Shown in pieces: positions 25,162 through 34,194 of a DNA stretch of 64,000 nucleotides. The stretch comes from Streptomyces griseocarneus (GTDB lineage Bacteria; Actinomycetota; Actinomycetes; Streptomycetales; Streptomycetaceae), in contig NZ_BNBL01000002.1 in assembly GCF_014655595.1 (NCBI RefSeq), positions 1 to 64,000 of the forward strand, read 5' to 3'. Position numbers and translations under genes: made by a program. Below the pieces are notes generated by a model. The model was not told the DNA's origin. It did no database searches and saw nothing but the letters and a program-made list of their open reading frames with translations. Positions within the stretch are counted from its first letter, which is position 1, and the number at the start of each line of letters is the position of its first letter.

Positions 25162-26298
25162 GTGAGCTCTTTCCAGGAATTGCCGAGGTGGCCCCAGCTC
25201 TCGGACGACGACATCGAGGCGGCGGTCGCGGCATTGCGCTCCAACCGCCTCGTCGGTCTGTCGAACAGCGTCGTCGAGGAATTCGAGTCGGCGCTGGCCG
25301 CCGGGCAGGGGGTCGGGCACGCGGTCGCGGTGTCCACGGGCACGGCGGCGGTCCACCTGGCGCTGCACGCCCTCGACGTCGGCCCGGGCGACGAAGTGAT
25401 CGTGCCCACCCATACGTTCATCGGCTCGGCGAGCCCCGTCACCTATCTCGGGGCCCGCCCGGTCTTCGCCGACGTCACCCCCGACACCCACTGCCTGGAC
25501 CCCGATTCGGTGAAGTCGCTCATCACCGAGCGCACGAAGGCCATCGTGGTCGTCCACATCAACGGCTGTGCCGCCGACATGGAGGCCCTGGCCGCCGTGG
25601 GCGCGGCGGCCGGCGTACCGGTGATCGAGGACATGGCCCAGGCGCTGGGCACGCAGATCGGCGGGCGCCCGGTGGGAGGCTTCGGCGATCTGGCGTGCGT
25701 CAGCCTCTTCGAGCAGAAGGTGATCACTTCGGGTGGTGAGGGCGGCGCCGTCCTGACGAACAACCCGGCCTACGCCGAGCGGGTGCGGCGGCTGCGCAGC
25801 CACGGCGAGGGCCCCATCGAGGGCCGCCCCGGGCTCATCTGGGCCCATGAGGTCGGCTACAACTACCGGCTCACCACGGTCCAGGCGGCGGTCGGCCTCT
25901 CCCAGCACGCCCGCCTCGGCGCGATGGTCGAGGCACGCAGGAACAACGCCGCCCGCCTGTCCGAGCGGCTCGCCGGCGTCGAGGGGCTCGAGCTGCCGGT
26001 GGAGCCGGAGAACACGGTCCACGCGTTCTGGAAGTACGTGGTGCGCGCGGTGCCGGGCGACGGCCGTCCGCCGGCGGCGGAGATCGCGGCGACGCTGCGC
26101 TCCCGTGGCGTCCCGGTGCTGCTGCGCTATCCGTTCCCCCTGCACCAGCAGCCCGCCTTCGACGGCCATCAGGACGTGTCGCTCCCGGTCGCGGAGCGGC
26201 TGTCGCAGGAGCTGCTGGCGCTGCCGTCGCACCCGGCGCTGACGGAGGGGCACCTCGATCACATCGCGGACGAGGTCCGCAGGGCCTTCGCCGCGTGA
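25162..26298 (+). CDS. strS: Aminotransferase StrS
   Basis: 378 residues from GTG 25162, which gives the length I recall for StrS; GAAGGG lies 9 nt upstream (ATG 25138 and 25033 are alternatives). DegT/StrS family with Lys186 in SLFEQKVITSGGEGG and Asp157 in VIEDMAQALGTQIGG. The FEQK...SGGEGG context fits sugar aminotransferases. StrS has been linked to the N-methyl-L-glucosamine or aminocyclitol branch; its exact substrate is uncertain. Gap 24969-25161 shows only a weak TTGAAG-N17-CAGCAT promoter candidate near 25068. Confidence 0.82.
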   Translation: MSSFQELPRWPQLSDDDIEAAVAALRSNRLVGLSNSVVEEFESALAAGQGVGHAVAVSTGTAAVHLALHALDVGPGDEVIVPTHTFIGSASPVTYLGARPVFADVTPDTHCLDPDSVKSLITERTKAIVVVHINGCAADMEALAAVGAAAGVPVIEDMAQALGTQIGGRPVGGFGDLACVSLFEQKVITSGGEGGAVLTNNPAYAERVRRLRSHGEGPIEGRPGLIWAHEVGYNYRLTTVQAAVGLSQHARLGAMVEARRNNAARLSERLAGVEGLELPVEPENTVHAFWKYVVRAVPGDGRPPAAEIAATLRSRGVPVLLRYPFPLHQQPAFDGHQDVSLPVAERLSQELLALPSHPALTEGHLDHIADEVRRAFAA

Positions 26299-26336
26299 CG
26301 GCCCTCCCCGCGACATCAGGAGAAACAGGAGAGCCC

Positions 26337-27299
26337 ATGTCCTCTGCCCCGTCCCCCGCATCCTCCGGGGCCTCGTCGGCCACCCCCGCCGAACGCCCGC
26401 CGGTGCTGCTCGGCACCTCCGCCTTCGGCCAGAACGAGCGGGCCTTCCCCGTCTACGACGCCTACTGGCAGGGCGGCGGCAGGGCCTTCGACACCGCGTG
26501 GCTGTACGGGCACGCGTACGGGCCCGGCTGCTGCGAGCGCACGTTCGGCGCATGGGCGGCGTCCCGTGGCGTCGAGAAGGACGTCTGGGTGCTGGCCAAG
26601 GGCGCGCACACGCCGGAGTGCCTGCCGGACCGGGTGGAAGCGCAGTTCGCCGAGAGCCTCGAGCGCATGCAGCGGGACGACGCCGCGCTCTACATGCTGC
26701 ACCGGGACAATCCCGAGGTGCCGGTCGGCGAGTTCGTCACCGTCCTCGCGGAGCTGGTCCGGCGCGGTCTGACCGGCGCCTACGGGATGTCGAACTGGTC
26801 GCTGGCCCGGGTGAAGGAGGCGGTCGCCTACGCCCGTGCGCACGGCCTCCCGGAGCCGGCCGGGGTGAGCAACCAGTTCAGCCTCATCGACATGGTGCAG
26901 CCCATCTATCCGGGGACCGTGAGCGCGAACGACCCCCAGTGGCGGGCCTGGCTCGCCGAGGAGGGCATGTGCCTGTACCCGTGGGCCAGCCAGGGGCGCG
27001 GGGCGCACGCCCTCGCGGACCCGGACGAGCTGCGCACCGGCCCGCTCGCCGAGAGCTGGTACAGCGAGGCCAACACGGCACGGCTGCGCCGGGCGCAGGA
27101 GCTCGCAGGCCGCAAGGGCATCTCCTCCACGGGGATCGCCCTCGCCTGGACGCTGTCCCAGCCGTTCCCGGTGGTGGCGCTGATCGGGCCCAGGCAGCCG
27201 GAGGAGGTACGCGACTCCCTGACGGCGATGACGTACCGGCTCACCGGGCCGGAGCGCGAGTGGCTGGAGAGCGGCGAGGGCGTGCTTCCCGGTCAGTGA
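26337..27299 (+). CDS. strT: Aldo/keto reductase-like protein StrT
   Basis: 320 residues from ATG 26337 (CAGGAGAAACAGGAGAG). The aldo/keto reductase tetrad is visible: Asp and Tyr in AFDTAWLYGHAYG, Lys in VWVLAKGAH, His in YMLHRDNP. NADPH-site features IGPRQPEEVRDSL lie near the end. Role in the pathway is unproven, perhaps a keto-sugar reduction. It sits 38 bp after strS and 73 bp before strA. Confidence 0.8.
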   Translation: MSSAPSPASSGASSATPAERPPVLLGTSAFGQNERAFPVYDAYWQGGGRAFDTAWLYGHAYGPGCCERTFGAWAASRGVEKDVWVLAKGAHTPECLPDRVEAQFAESLERMQRDDAALYMLHRDNPEVPVGEFVTVLAELVRRGLTGAYGMSNWSLARVKEAVAYARAHGLPEPAGVSNQFSLIDMVQPIYPGTVSANDPQWRAWLAEEGMCLYPWASQGRGAHALADPDELRTGPLAESWYSEANTARLRRAQELAGRKGISSTGIALAWTLSQPFPVVALIGPRQPEEVRDSLTAMTYRLTGPEREWLESGEGVLPGQ

Positions 27300-27372
27300 C
27301 ATGCCGCCGAGCCCGGGCGCCCTCCGGTAGGTTGCGGCGGGAAAATCCACTCCGTAGAAGGACATTCCGCAC

Positions 27373-28299
27373 ATGAGCACGTCGAAGAACGTCGTCGAGG
27401 TCCCGGACGCCCTGGCGGCGTCGTACCACCGCAGCGCCGGTGAGGCCGGGCGGGCCTGGATCGCCGCGCTGCCCGCCCTGGCGTCCCGGCTCCTCGAGCG
27501 CTGGGAGCTGAAGCGGGACGGCGAGGCCGGCCACGGCGAGGCCTCGCTGGTGCTGCCCGTGCTGCGCAGGGACGGCACGCGGGCGGCGCTGAAGTTCCAG
27601 ATGCCCAAGGAGGAGACCGCCGCGGCACTGACCGGCCTGCGCACCTGGAACGGCGACGGCGCGGTGCGGTTACTCGATCACGATCCGGCGAGCAGCACCA
27701 TGCTGCTGGAGCGGCTGGACGCCTCCCGCACTCTGGAGTCCGTCGAGGACGACGACGTCGCGATGGGCATCCTCGCCGGCCTGCTGGCGCGGCTCGTCTC
27801 CGTCCGCGCGCCGGAGGGGCTGCCCGGGCTCGGCGGCATCGCCGCCGGGATGCTGGAGCAGGTGCCCACCGCGGTGGCGGCGCTGGCCGACCCCGCCGAC
27901 CGGCAGCTGCTGAGGACCTGCGCCTCGGCGGTGGCCGAACTGGCCGGCGAGCCGGGGGACCGGTTGCTGCACTGGGACCTGCACTACGGCAACGTCCTCG
28001 CCGGGGAGCGCGAGCCGTGGCTGGCCATCGACCCGGAGCCGCTGGCCGGGGACCCGGGCTTCGACCTGTGGCCCGCGCTGGACAGCCGGTGGGAGGACGT
28101 CGCCGCGACCGGTGACGCCCTGCGGGTGGTGCGGCGGCGGTTCGACCTGCTGACCGACGCGCTCGGCCTGGACCGCGGGCGGGCGGCCGGCTGGACGCTG
28201 GGGCGCGTGCTGCAGAACTCCCTGTGGGACATCGAGGACGGGCACACCGCGCTGGCCGCTCCCCAGGTCGCCGTCGCGCAGGCGCTGCTGAACCGCTAG
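27373..28299 (+). CDS. strA: Streptomycin 6-phosphotransferase APH(6), StrA (self-resistance)
   Basis: 308 residues from ATG 27373 (GAAGGAC). Very close in sequence pattern to APH(6)-Ia: start [46 protein letters not shown] with catalytic HWDLHYGN and metal Asp in AIDPEP, then [11 protein letters not shown]. It transfers phosphate to the 6-OH of the streptidine ring and inactivates the drug in the producer. Codon 100 is TTA (27670-27672), so resistance may be bldA-tuned. It is followed directly by a very strong terminator. Confidence 0.93.
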   Translation: MSTSKNVVEVPDALAASYHRSAGEAGRAWIAALPALASRLLERWELKRDGEAGHGEASLVLPVLRRDGTRAALKFQMPKEETAAALTGLRTWNGDGAVRLLDHDPASSTMLLERLDASRTLESVEDDDVAMGILAGLLARLVSVRAPEGLPGLGGIAAGMLEQVPTAVAALADPADRQLLRTCASAVAELAGEPGDRLLHWDLHYGNVLAGEREPWLAIDPEPLAGDPGFDLWPALDSRWEDVAATGDALRVVRRRFDLLTDALGLDRGRAAGWTLGRVLQNSLWDIEDGHTALAAPQVAVAQALLNR

Positions 28300-28305
28300 C
28301 GCGCC

Positions 28306-28341
28306 CTCCCGGCCGCGGCCCGCGCGGGCCGCGGCCGGGAG
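28306..28341 (+). terminator. 36-nt perfect palindrome after strA
   Basis: Two 18-nt arms, fully complementary with no loop spacer (CTCCCGGCCGCGGCCCGC and its complement), followed by TTCTTCTTC: a strong intrinsic terminator 6 bp after the strA stop. It separates strA from strB1. Confidence 0.85.
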
Positions 28342-28382
28342 TTCTTCTTCCCCCTTCACGCCAACAGTCAATGAGGAGAGTC

Positions 28383-29429
28383 ATGAGTCTGGTCAGCGTG
28401 CACAACGAATGGGACCCGCTGGAGGAGATCATCGTGGGGACGGCCATGGGCGCACGGGTGCCCAGGGCCGACCGCAGCGTGTTCGCCGTGGAATACGCGG
28501 GGGAGTACGAGAGCCAGGACCAGGTCCCCTCGGGCGCCTACCCGGACCGGGTGCTCAAGGAGACCGAGGAGGAGCTGAACGTCCTGTGCGAGGAGCTCGA
28601 AGGGCTCGGCGTCACGGTCCGGCGCCCGCAGGAGCGCGACAACTCCGCACTGATCACGACCCCGGACTGGCAGACCGACGGCTTCCACGACTACTGCCCG
28701 CGCGACGGACTGCTCTCCGTCGGGCAGACGGTCATCGAGTCGCCGATGGCGCTGCGCGCCCGTTTCCTGGAGTCGCTGGCCTACAAGGACATCCTCCTGG
28801 AGTACTTCGCCAGCGGCAGCCGGTGGATCTCCGCGCCCAAGCCGCGGCTGACCGACGCCATGTACGACCCGTCGGCGCCCGCCGGGGAGCGGCTGCTCGA
28901 CCTGGAGCCGGTCTTCGACGCCGCCAATGTGCTCCGCTTCGGCACCGACCTGCTGTACCTGGTCTCCGACAGCGGCAATGAACTCGGTGCGAAGTGGCTG
29001 CAGTCGGCCGTCGGCGACCAGTACACCGTGCACCCCTGCCGCAAGCTGTACGCCTCCACCCACGTCGACTCCACGATCGTGCCGCTGCGGCCGGGCCTGG
29101 TGCTGATCAACCCCTCGCGGGTCAACGACGAGAACATGCCCGACTTCCTGCGCTCCTGGCAGACCATCACCTGCCCGGAGCTGGTGGACATCGGCTTCAC
29201 CGGCGACAAGCCGCACTGCTCGGTGTGGATCGGCATGAACCTGCTCGTGGTGCGGCCCGACCTCGCCGTCGTCGACCGCCGGCAGACCGGGCTGATCAAG
29301 CTGCTGGAGAAGCACGGCATGGACGTGCTGCCGCTGCAGCTCACCCATTCCCGCACCCTCGGCGGCGGCTTCCACTGCGCCACCCTGGACGTCCGGCGCT
29401 CGGGCTCCCTGGAGACCTACCGGTTCTGA
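28383..29429 (+). CDS. strB1: Scyllo-inosamine-4-phosphate amidinotransferase StrB1
   Basis: 348 residues from ATG 28383 (ATGAGGAGAG). Amidinotransferase family, with the catalytic Cys332 in [11 protein letters not shown] and the conserved [10 protein letters not shown] segment. It transfers amidino groups from L-arginine to phosphorylated scyllo-inosamine and, in a second round, builds the second guanidino group of streptidine. It is the only amidinotransferase in the window; strB2 was not found. It stands between two strong hairpins, so a promoter of its own is expected but I cannot see a StrR box. Confidence 0.93.
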   Translation: MSLVSVHNEWDPLEEIIVGTAMGARVPRADRSVFAVEYAGEYESQDQVPSGAYPDRVLKETEEELNVLCEELEGLGVTVRRPQERDNSALITTPDWQTDGFHDYCPRDGLLSVGQTVIESPMALRARFLESLAYKDILLEYFASGSRWISAPKPRLTDAMYDPSAPAGERLLDLEPVFDAANVLRFGTDLLYLVSDSGNELGAKWLQSAVGDQYTVHPCRKLYASTHVDSTIVPLRPGLVLINPSRVNDENMPDFLRSWQTITCPELVDIGFTGDKPHCSVWIGMNLLVVRPDLAVVDRRQTGLIKLLEKHGMDVLPLQLTHSRTLGGGFHCATLDVRRSGSLETYRF

Positions 29430-29469
29430 CCCACCGGTTTCCGGCCTACCGGTTCTGAACGAGCCCCCC

Positions 29470-29504
29470 GGTCCGCGGCGGCCGCCCCGGTGCCGCCGCG
29501 GACC
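29470..29504 (+). terminator. 12-bp hairpin after strB1
   Basis: GGTCCGCGGCGG and its exact complement around an 11-nt loop, followed by GTCCTTC. A 14-bp direct repeat (CCTACCGGTTCTGA, 29416-29429 and 29445-29458) including the strB1 stop codon lies just upstream. Confidence 0.7.
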
Positions 29505-29543
29505 GTCCTTCAACTCCCCTACCGCGACAGGAGATTGCCCAAC

Positions 29544-30389
29544 GTGATAGGTTACGGGGTTTGCGTCGGCCCGTCCGATCTCTTCGACCGCATCTGCCGG
29601 CCGGGCATCGAGCGCGTCCGGACGCCCGGCAGCCCGCTGTTCACGATGCGCCACCAGCGCTCGATGTTCGAGGCCTACAACGCCATCTTCGACCAGGCCG
29701 CCGCCAACTCCGACGTCACGGGCCTGGTGATGCTCCACGACGACGTCGAGCTGCGCAAGAACCCCGTCGACGTGGCGGGCCCGGTGTTCGAGGACGAGTC
29801 CGTGGGCATGCTCGGCTCGCTCGGCGGATCCGACACCGTGTCCCTGGCCTGGTGGAACGAGAAGGCGACCCGGCGCGGACGGGTGGCCGACTACGACAAG
29901 GTGCACGACCACGGCGCCGGACGGCACGAGGTGCACGCCGTGGACGACGTGATCCTGTGCGTGAACCGATGGGTCATCGAGAACGTGCGCTTCCCGCCGG
30001 GCCACTACCGCGGCTTCGAGGGGCTCGGCGTCATCCTGGCCACGCTGGTGCGCGCCGCCGGCAAGCGCGTCGTGGTCGAGGACCTTCAGGACGTCATGCA
30101 CCACAACGCCGGCCGCGGCTTCAACGGCCTGACGGACTGGCGCCACAACGAGCTGCGCTGGCAGCGCCAGTTCTTCGACCTCAGCCCGCTGGAGCGGCTG
30201 GGCAACCACCTCGAGGACCTCGCCGTGCCCACGATCCCGGCCCGGGTCGCCGCACGGCGGCTGGCGCTGCGCGCGGCGGGCCGGGGGCACGAGGTGAGCG
30301 ACGGCGAGTCCGGCGACCCGGCGATCGACGAGCTCGTGGACGGCTGGTACCGGCGGTGCAAGCGGCTGCGCGGCCGGATGAAGGTGTGA
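29544..30389 (+). CDS. strF: Streptomycin biosynthesis protein StrF, GT-A-like glycosyltransferase
   Basis: 281 residues from GTG 29544 (AGGAGA). GT-A-like N-domain: VIGYGVCVGPSDLF and MLHDDVELRKNP (D-x-D-like nucleotide-sugar metal site), with a later His-rich VMHHNAGRGFNG. It belongs to the StrF group of putative glycosyltransferases with strG and strH; transfer or modification of the N-methyl-L-glucosamine unit is proposed but not proven. 9 bp before strG. Confidence 0.78.
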   Translation: MIGYGVCVGPSDLFDRICRPGIERVRTPGSPLFTMRHQRSMFEAYNAIFDQAAANSDVTGLVMLHDDVELRKNPVDVAGPVFEDESVGMLGSLGGSDTVSLAWWNEKATRRGRVADYDKVHDHGAGRHEVHAVDDVILCVNRWVIENVRFPPGHYRGFEGLGVILATLVRAAGKRVVVEDLQDVMHHNAGRGFNGLTDWRHNELRWQRQFFDLSPLERLGNHLEDLAVPTIPARVAARRLALRAAGRGHEVSDGESGDPAIDELVDGWYRRCKRLRGRMKV

Positions 30390-30398
30390 GGAGAGGAC

Positions 30399-30998
30399 AT
30401 GGCGAAGTACACGCGGCTGCGCTACGACGTCGAGAAGATCCCGATCGCCGAGCTGGTGCGCGAGATCCTCGCGGTGGACGACCTGGAGGGCCTGGCCGCC
30501 AGCGATGCGCCGGCCACGCGGGAGACCGACCAGAGCACGGACCACCACAAGCGCTTCTACGACCGCTTCGACGTCATCACGCCCGCCTACCGCAAGCTCG
30601 CCCAGGAGCTGCTGGGCCGGGAGGCGGAGACCCACTACCTCCAGCGGGTGCCGACGTTCCGGGTGCACCTGCGCAACTCCGTCGCGGTCGGCGACTGGCA
30701 CCGTGACCGCGACTTCGGTCACGACGTCACCGAGGTCAACTACTGGGTGCCGCTCACCAGGGCGTTCGGCAACAACACCGTGTGGATCGACAACGAGCCG
30801 GTGCACGCCGAGTACGGCGACGTCATCGTCTTCGACGGCGCGAACTCCTGGCACGGCAACGTCGTCAACGACACGGAGATCAGCCGGGTGAGCATGGACT
30901 TCCGCACCATTCCCCGGGCCAGTTACCGACCCAACGAAAAGAAGTCGGTGTCCTTCGGGATGCCGTTCCTCCTCGGTGAGTACTGGGACATCCCCTGA
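30399..30998 (+). CDS. strG: StrG, Fe(II)/2-oxoglutarate dioxygenase-like protein
   Basis: 199 residues, the family's length. Candidate metal ligands follow the cupin H-x-D ... H pattern: DWHRDRD, NSWHGN, with Arg in SRVSMDFR. StrG is conserved in streptomycin clusters and suggested to act in N-methyl-L-glucosamine formation; a dioxygenase reaction is an inference from the fold. Tight operon with strF; a terminator follows. Confidence 0.75.
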   Translation: MAKYTRLRYDVEKIPIAELVREILAVDDLEGLAASDAPATRETDQSTDHHKRFYDRFDVITPAYRKLAQELLGREAETHYLQRVPTFRVHLRNSVAVGDWHRDRDFGHDVTEVNYWVPLTRAFGNNTVWIDNEPVHAEYGDVIVFDGANSWHGNVVNDTEISRVSMDFRTIPRASYRPNEKKSVSFGMPFLLGEYWDIP

Positions 30999-31014
30999 AC
31001 CTGCCGAGGGGACG

Positions 31015-31047
31015 GGCGGTACGGCGGATATCCTCCGCCGTACCGCC
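31015..31047 (+). terminator. Intrinsic terminator after strG
   Basis: GGCGGTACGGCGGA, loop TATCC, perfect 14-nt complement, then TTTCCTT. It ends the strF-strG unit just before the strH promoter. Confidence 0.88.
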
Positions 31048-31079
31048 TTTCCTTCGTTTACCCGCCCGCCGACGGGGCG

Positions 31080-31114
31080 TTGACATGAAAATACGGTCTT
31101 CATAGCCTGTCGTC
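31080..31114 (+). promoter_or_regulatory. Leaderless strH promoter
   Basis: TTGACA (31080-31085), 17-nt spacer, TAGCCT (31103-31108), then 6 nt to the strH ATG with no ribosome site: a near-consensus sigma-70-type promoter whose transcript should start at or beside the ATG. Confidence 0.8.
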
Positions 31115-32296
31115 ATGAATCCCAGCGTGGAGACGACTTCGAATTCGACTGCCATTCCCGCGACATTTTCCACCGCGGACGGCAATTCCGACGAGGCTCT
31201 GTTGTCCCTGGACGAGCGATTCCAGCAATTCGTGGCCAGTCTCCCGGCCGACCGTCCGGTGTGGTTCTGCTTCTTCTCCTCCGGACTCCTGCACGTCATC
31301 CAGCACTTCCTGCGATTCGTCCCGCCACAGCTCAACTGCGCGTTCCTCTCCAGTGGGCTGACCCCGGAGGAGATCGCCGTACGGGACACCATGAGCGGCG
31401 GGCTCCCCGCCTTCGACATGGACGAGCGGGTCGGCAGCCACGAGATCTTCGAGTTCCTGCTGCGCAACCTCGACCGGCCGTTCGGCATCGTCGACAGCGA
31501 CTGCTTCGTGATGGACGCCGACTGGTTCACCCGGTGCACGGACGGGCTGGAGCCGGGCGTGGCCGTCAGCGGCCCCCTCAGCTACGGGCCGATCCCGCTG
31601 GCCGCCCCGCCGTTCCTGGCGATCAACCCGCTGGCCCGCCCCGAGATCGAGCGCGCCATCGGCGGTCCCGTCTCGCCGGCGGCCTACTCCTACACCCCGC
31701 CGGGGCCGGAGAAGGAGATCGACGGCGCCATGGTGCGGCTGATCCAGCCGCACCACGAGGCGGCCCTGGCCAAGGTGCTGGCGATGGAGGACCACCGGCT
31801 GCCGTTCCCGCAGGGCGGTCTGCTGGACGTGCTCGACGACGGCCGCGAGGTGCGCAGCCACGAGCGCCACCACCATGTGCACAACGGGAACAGCGTGATC
31901 CGGGTCGTCTTCGACGGGCTGATGTTCTACCAGCTCATGGCCCTCGCGGCGGGCTGGCGCATCGCGCACTTCCACAGCTTCCCCGGCACCAAGGTCTTCG
32001 CGCCGCAGATGGTGCACGCGGGCGGCATCTCCTACTGGCACCGGCTGCGGCCCAGCGAGATCGCCGCCGGCATCCACGAGCTGCCGTGGTCGGCGCACAT
32101 CGACGCGCTGCTGCTGGAGGACTTCAACGCCCGCCAGGACGCGCCCGAGGCCTACCGGGCCCGCAGCGTCCGGCTCGCCGCAAGCCTGCGCCAGTCGAAG
32201 ACGGACCTGGCACGGCTCAAGGAGGAGCTGAGCGGCAAGCTCTCCGCGGTCGGCGTCGACGTCACCGACCCGCGCTGGCACGCGGTGCTGGGCTGA
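31115..32296 (+). CDS. strH: StrH, streptomycin glycosyltransferase-type protein
   Basis: 393 residues from ATG 31115 (leaderless). GT-A-like features: GIVDSDCFVMD (D-x-D), later EDHRLPFPQGG and HERHHHVHNGNSVIRVVFDG. StrH is the predicted transferase joining dihydrostreptose to streptidine-6-phosphate or the third sugar to the pseudodisaccharide. Its own promoter follows a terminator, so it heads a new transcript with strP and strQ. Confidence 0.78.
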   Translation: MNPSVETTSNSTAIPATFSTADGNSDEALLSLDERFQQFVASLPADRPVWFCFFSSGLLHVIQHFLRFVPPQLNCAFLSSGLTPEEIAVRDTMSGGLPAFDMDERVGSHEIFEFLLRNLDRPFGIVDSDCFVMDADWFTRCTDGLEPGVAVSGPLSYGPIPLAAPPFLAINPLARPEIERAIGGPVSPAAYSYTPPGPEKEIDGAMVRLIQPHHEAALAKVLAMEDHRLPFPQGGLLDVLDDGREVRSHERHHHVHNGNSVIRVVFDGLMFYQLMALAAGWRIAHFHSFPGTKVFAPQMVHAGGISYWHRLRPSEIAAGIHELPWSAHIDALLLEDFNARQDAPEAYRARSVRLAASLRQSKTDLARLKEELSGKLSAVGVDVTDPRWHAVLG

Positions 32297-32311
32297 GGGC
32301 GGGGGAGCGTC

Positions 32312-33337
32312 ATGCGCGTACTGCTGACCGGCCACCAGGGCTACCTGGGCACCGTCATGGCACCGATCCTGACCGCCGCCGGGCACGAGGTCACCGGACT
32401 GGACAGCGGCCTGTTCGCCTCCTGCGTGCTGGGCGCGCCGGAGACCGAGGACGTGCCCGGCCTGGCCCTCGACCTGCGCGAGGTCACCGTGGAGACGCTG
32501 CGCGGCTTCGACGCCGTGGTCCACCTGGCCGCGCTCTCCAACGACCCCCTCGGCTCGCTGGCCCCCGACATCACCTTCGACATCAACCACCACGCCTCCA
32601 CCCGGCTCGCCCGGCTGGCCAAGGACGCCGGGGTGAGCCGGTTCGCCTACGCCTCGACGTGCTCGGTGTACGGGGCGCAGTCCGGCGACGAACCGGTCGA
32701 CGAGGACGCGCCGCTCAAGCCCGTCACCCCCTACGCGGTCTCGAAGGTCCGCGTGGAGGACGACCTGGTGGAGCTCGCCGACAGCCACTTCACGCCGTTC
32801 TTCCTGCGCAACGCCACCGCCTTCGGCTTCTCGCCCCGGATGCGCACGGACATCGTGCTCAACAACCTGGTCGGCCGGGCGCTGCTCACCGGCCGGGTCA
32901 CCGTGCTCTCCGACGGGACCCCCTGGCGGCCCCTGGTGCACGCCGAGGACATCGCCCACGCGGTGCTCGCCGGGCTCGCCGCGCCGGCGGACGTGGTCCG
33001 GGCACGGGCGTTCAACGTCGGCGGAGAGGAGAACAACCGGACGGTCGCGCAGATCGCCGAGGCCGCGGCCGCCGCGGTGCCCGGCTCCGTCGTGGAGATC
33101 ACCGGCGAGACCGGCGACGACCCGCGCTCCTACCGGGTCGACTTCACGCGGGCGCGCACCGAACTCGGCTTCCGGGCCCGCTGGAGCATCCCGGACGGGG
33201 CAGCCCAGCTCCGCAGGGAATACCGCGCACGCGGCCTCACCCGGACGGCCTTCGAGAACGATTTCACCCGCCTCGCGGTGCTGCGGCGCAGACAGCGGGA
33301 GGGCTCCCTGGACGAGGCCATGCGGGTGCGGCGATGA
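32312..33337 (+). CDS. strP: NAD-dependent sugar epimerase/dehydratase, StrP-like
   Basis: 341 residues. SDR with [12 protein letters not shown] cofactor loop, [22 protein letters not shown] and catalytic [10 protein letters not shown]. Resembles CDP/UDP-hexose epimerases. Adjacent to a CDP-glucose-type nucleotidyltransferase, it fits the CDP-N-methyl-L-glucosamine branch. 15 bp after strH. Confidence 0.75.
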   Translation: MRVLLTGHQGYLGTVMAPILTAAGHEVTGLDSGLFASCVLGAPETEDVPGLALDLREVTVETLRGFDAVVHLAALSNDPLGSLAPDITFDINHHASTRLARLAKDAGVSRFAYASTCSVYGAQSGDEPVDEDAPLKPVTPYAVSKVRVEDDLVELADSHFTPFFLRNATAFGFSPRMRTDIVLNNLVGRALLTGRVTVLSDGTPWRPLVHAEDIAHAVLAGLAAPADVVRARAFNVGGEENNRTVAQIAEAAAAAVPGSVVEITGETGDDPRSYRVDFTRARTELGFRARWSIPDGAAQLRREYRARGLTRTAFENDFTRLAVLRRRQREGSLDEAMRVRR

Positions 33338-33362
33338 GAATTCTGCTGAGGAGGGGACGACA

Positions 33363-34157
33363 GTGAACCCGGACATTCCGGTGGTGCTCCTGTGCGGCGG
33401 CTACGGCACCCGCATCCGGGAGGCCAGCGAGCGGTTGCCCAAGGCCATGGTCGACATCGGCGGCCGTCCGATCCTGTGGCACATCATGAAGATCTACAGC
33501 CACTACGGCTTCCGCCGGTTCGTGCTGTGCCTGGGGTACAAGGGCTGGGAGATCAAGCAGTTCTTCCTGGACTACCGCGCACGGACGTCGGACTTCACCA
33601 TCTCGCTCACCGACGAGCACCGGCTGCGCTTCCACGACGACCGGGCCGACGAGAACTGGGAGATCACCTTCGCCGAGACCGGCCTGGAGACCGCGACCGG
33701 CGCCCGGCTGCGCCGCATCCGGCACTACGTGGACACCGATGACTTCATGATGGGCTACGGCGACGGCGTCGGGAACATCGACCTGGCCGCGCTGGAGAAG
33801 GAACACCGCGACGCCGGGCGGATCGGCACGGTCACCGGAATCCACCCGACGTCGAAGTTCGGCGAAATGGACGTCGAGAACGATGTGGTCCTGGAATTCA
33901 ACGAGAAGCCCACGCAGGTCACCGGCTTCGTCTCCGGCGGGTTCTTCATGTTCCGCCGGGAGTTCCTCGACGACTACCTGGACGACGACCCGATGCTGTG
34001 GCTGGAGAGCGACCCCTTGCAGCGCCTGGCCCGCGACAAGCAGCTGACCCTGCACGCCCACCACGACTTCTGGTGCGCCATGGACACCTACAAGGACTAC
34101 CAGCACCTGAACGGGCTGTGGGCGGCGGGGAACGCTCCCTGGAAGGTGTGGGACTGA
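33363..34157 (+). CDS. strQ: Glucose-1-phosphate cytidylyltransferase-like, StrQ
   Basis: 264 residues from GTG 33363 (GAGGGGACGACA). RfbF-type nucleotidyltransferase: VLLCGGYGTRIREASERLPKAMVDIGGRP and MMGYGDGVGNID (metal Asp). It should make a CDP-hexose used as donor scaffold for N-methyl-L-glucosamine. Last gene of the strH-strP-strQ unit; converges on strU. Confidence 0.85.
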   Translation: MNPDIPVVLLCGGYGTRIREASERLPKAMVDIGGRPILWHIMKIYSHYGFRRFVLCLGYKGWEIKQFFLDYRARTSDFTISLTDEHRLRFHDDRADENWEITFAETGLETATGARLRRIRHYVDTDDFMMGYGDGVGNIDLAALEKEHRDAGRIGTVTGIHPTSKFGEMDVENDVVLEFNEKPTQVTGFVSGGFFMFRREFLDDYLDDDPMLWLESDPLQRLARDKQLTLHAHHDFWCAMDTYKDYQHLNGLWAAGNAPWKVWD

Positions 34158-34194
34158 GGCACCCGCCGGCCCCATGGCTCGCTGCGACGGCCCG

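Noticed and set aside
28140..28175. StrR box inside the 3' end of strA (GTTCGAC...)
   Set aside because: Only the left half matches; the right half at the 11-nt distance does not resemble CAGTCGAAC.
28368..31103. Very long antisense frame opposite strB1-strF-strG
   Set aside because: Composition shadow of three well-supported genes; repetitive His/Val/Arg text and no recognisable domain.
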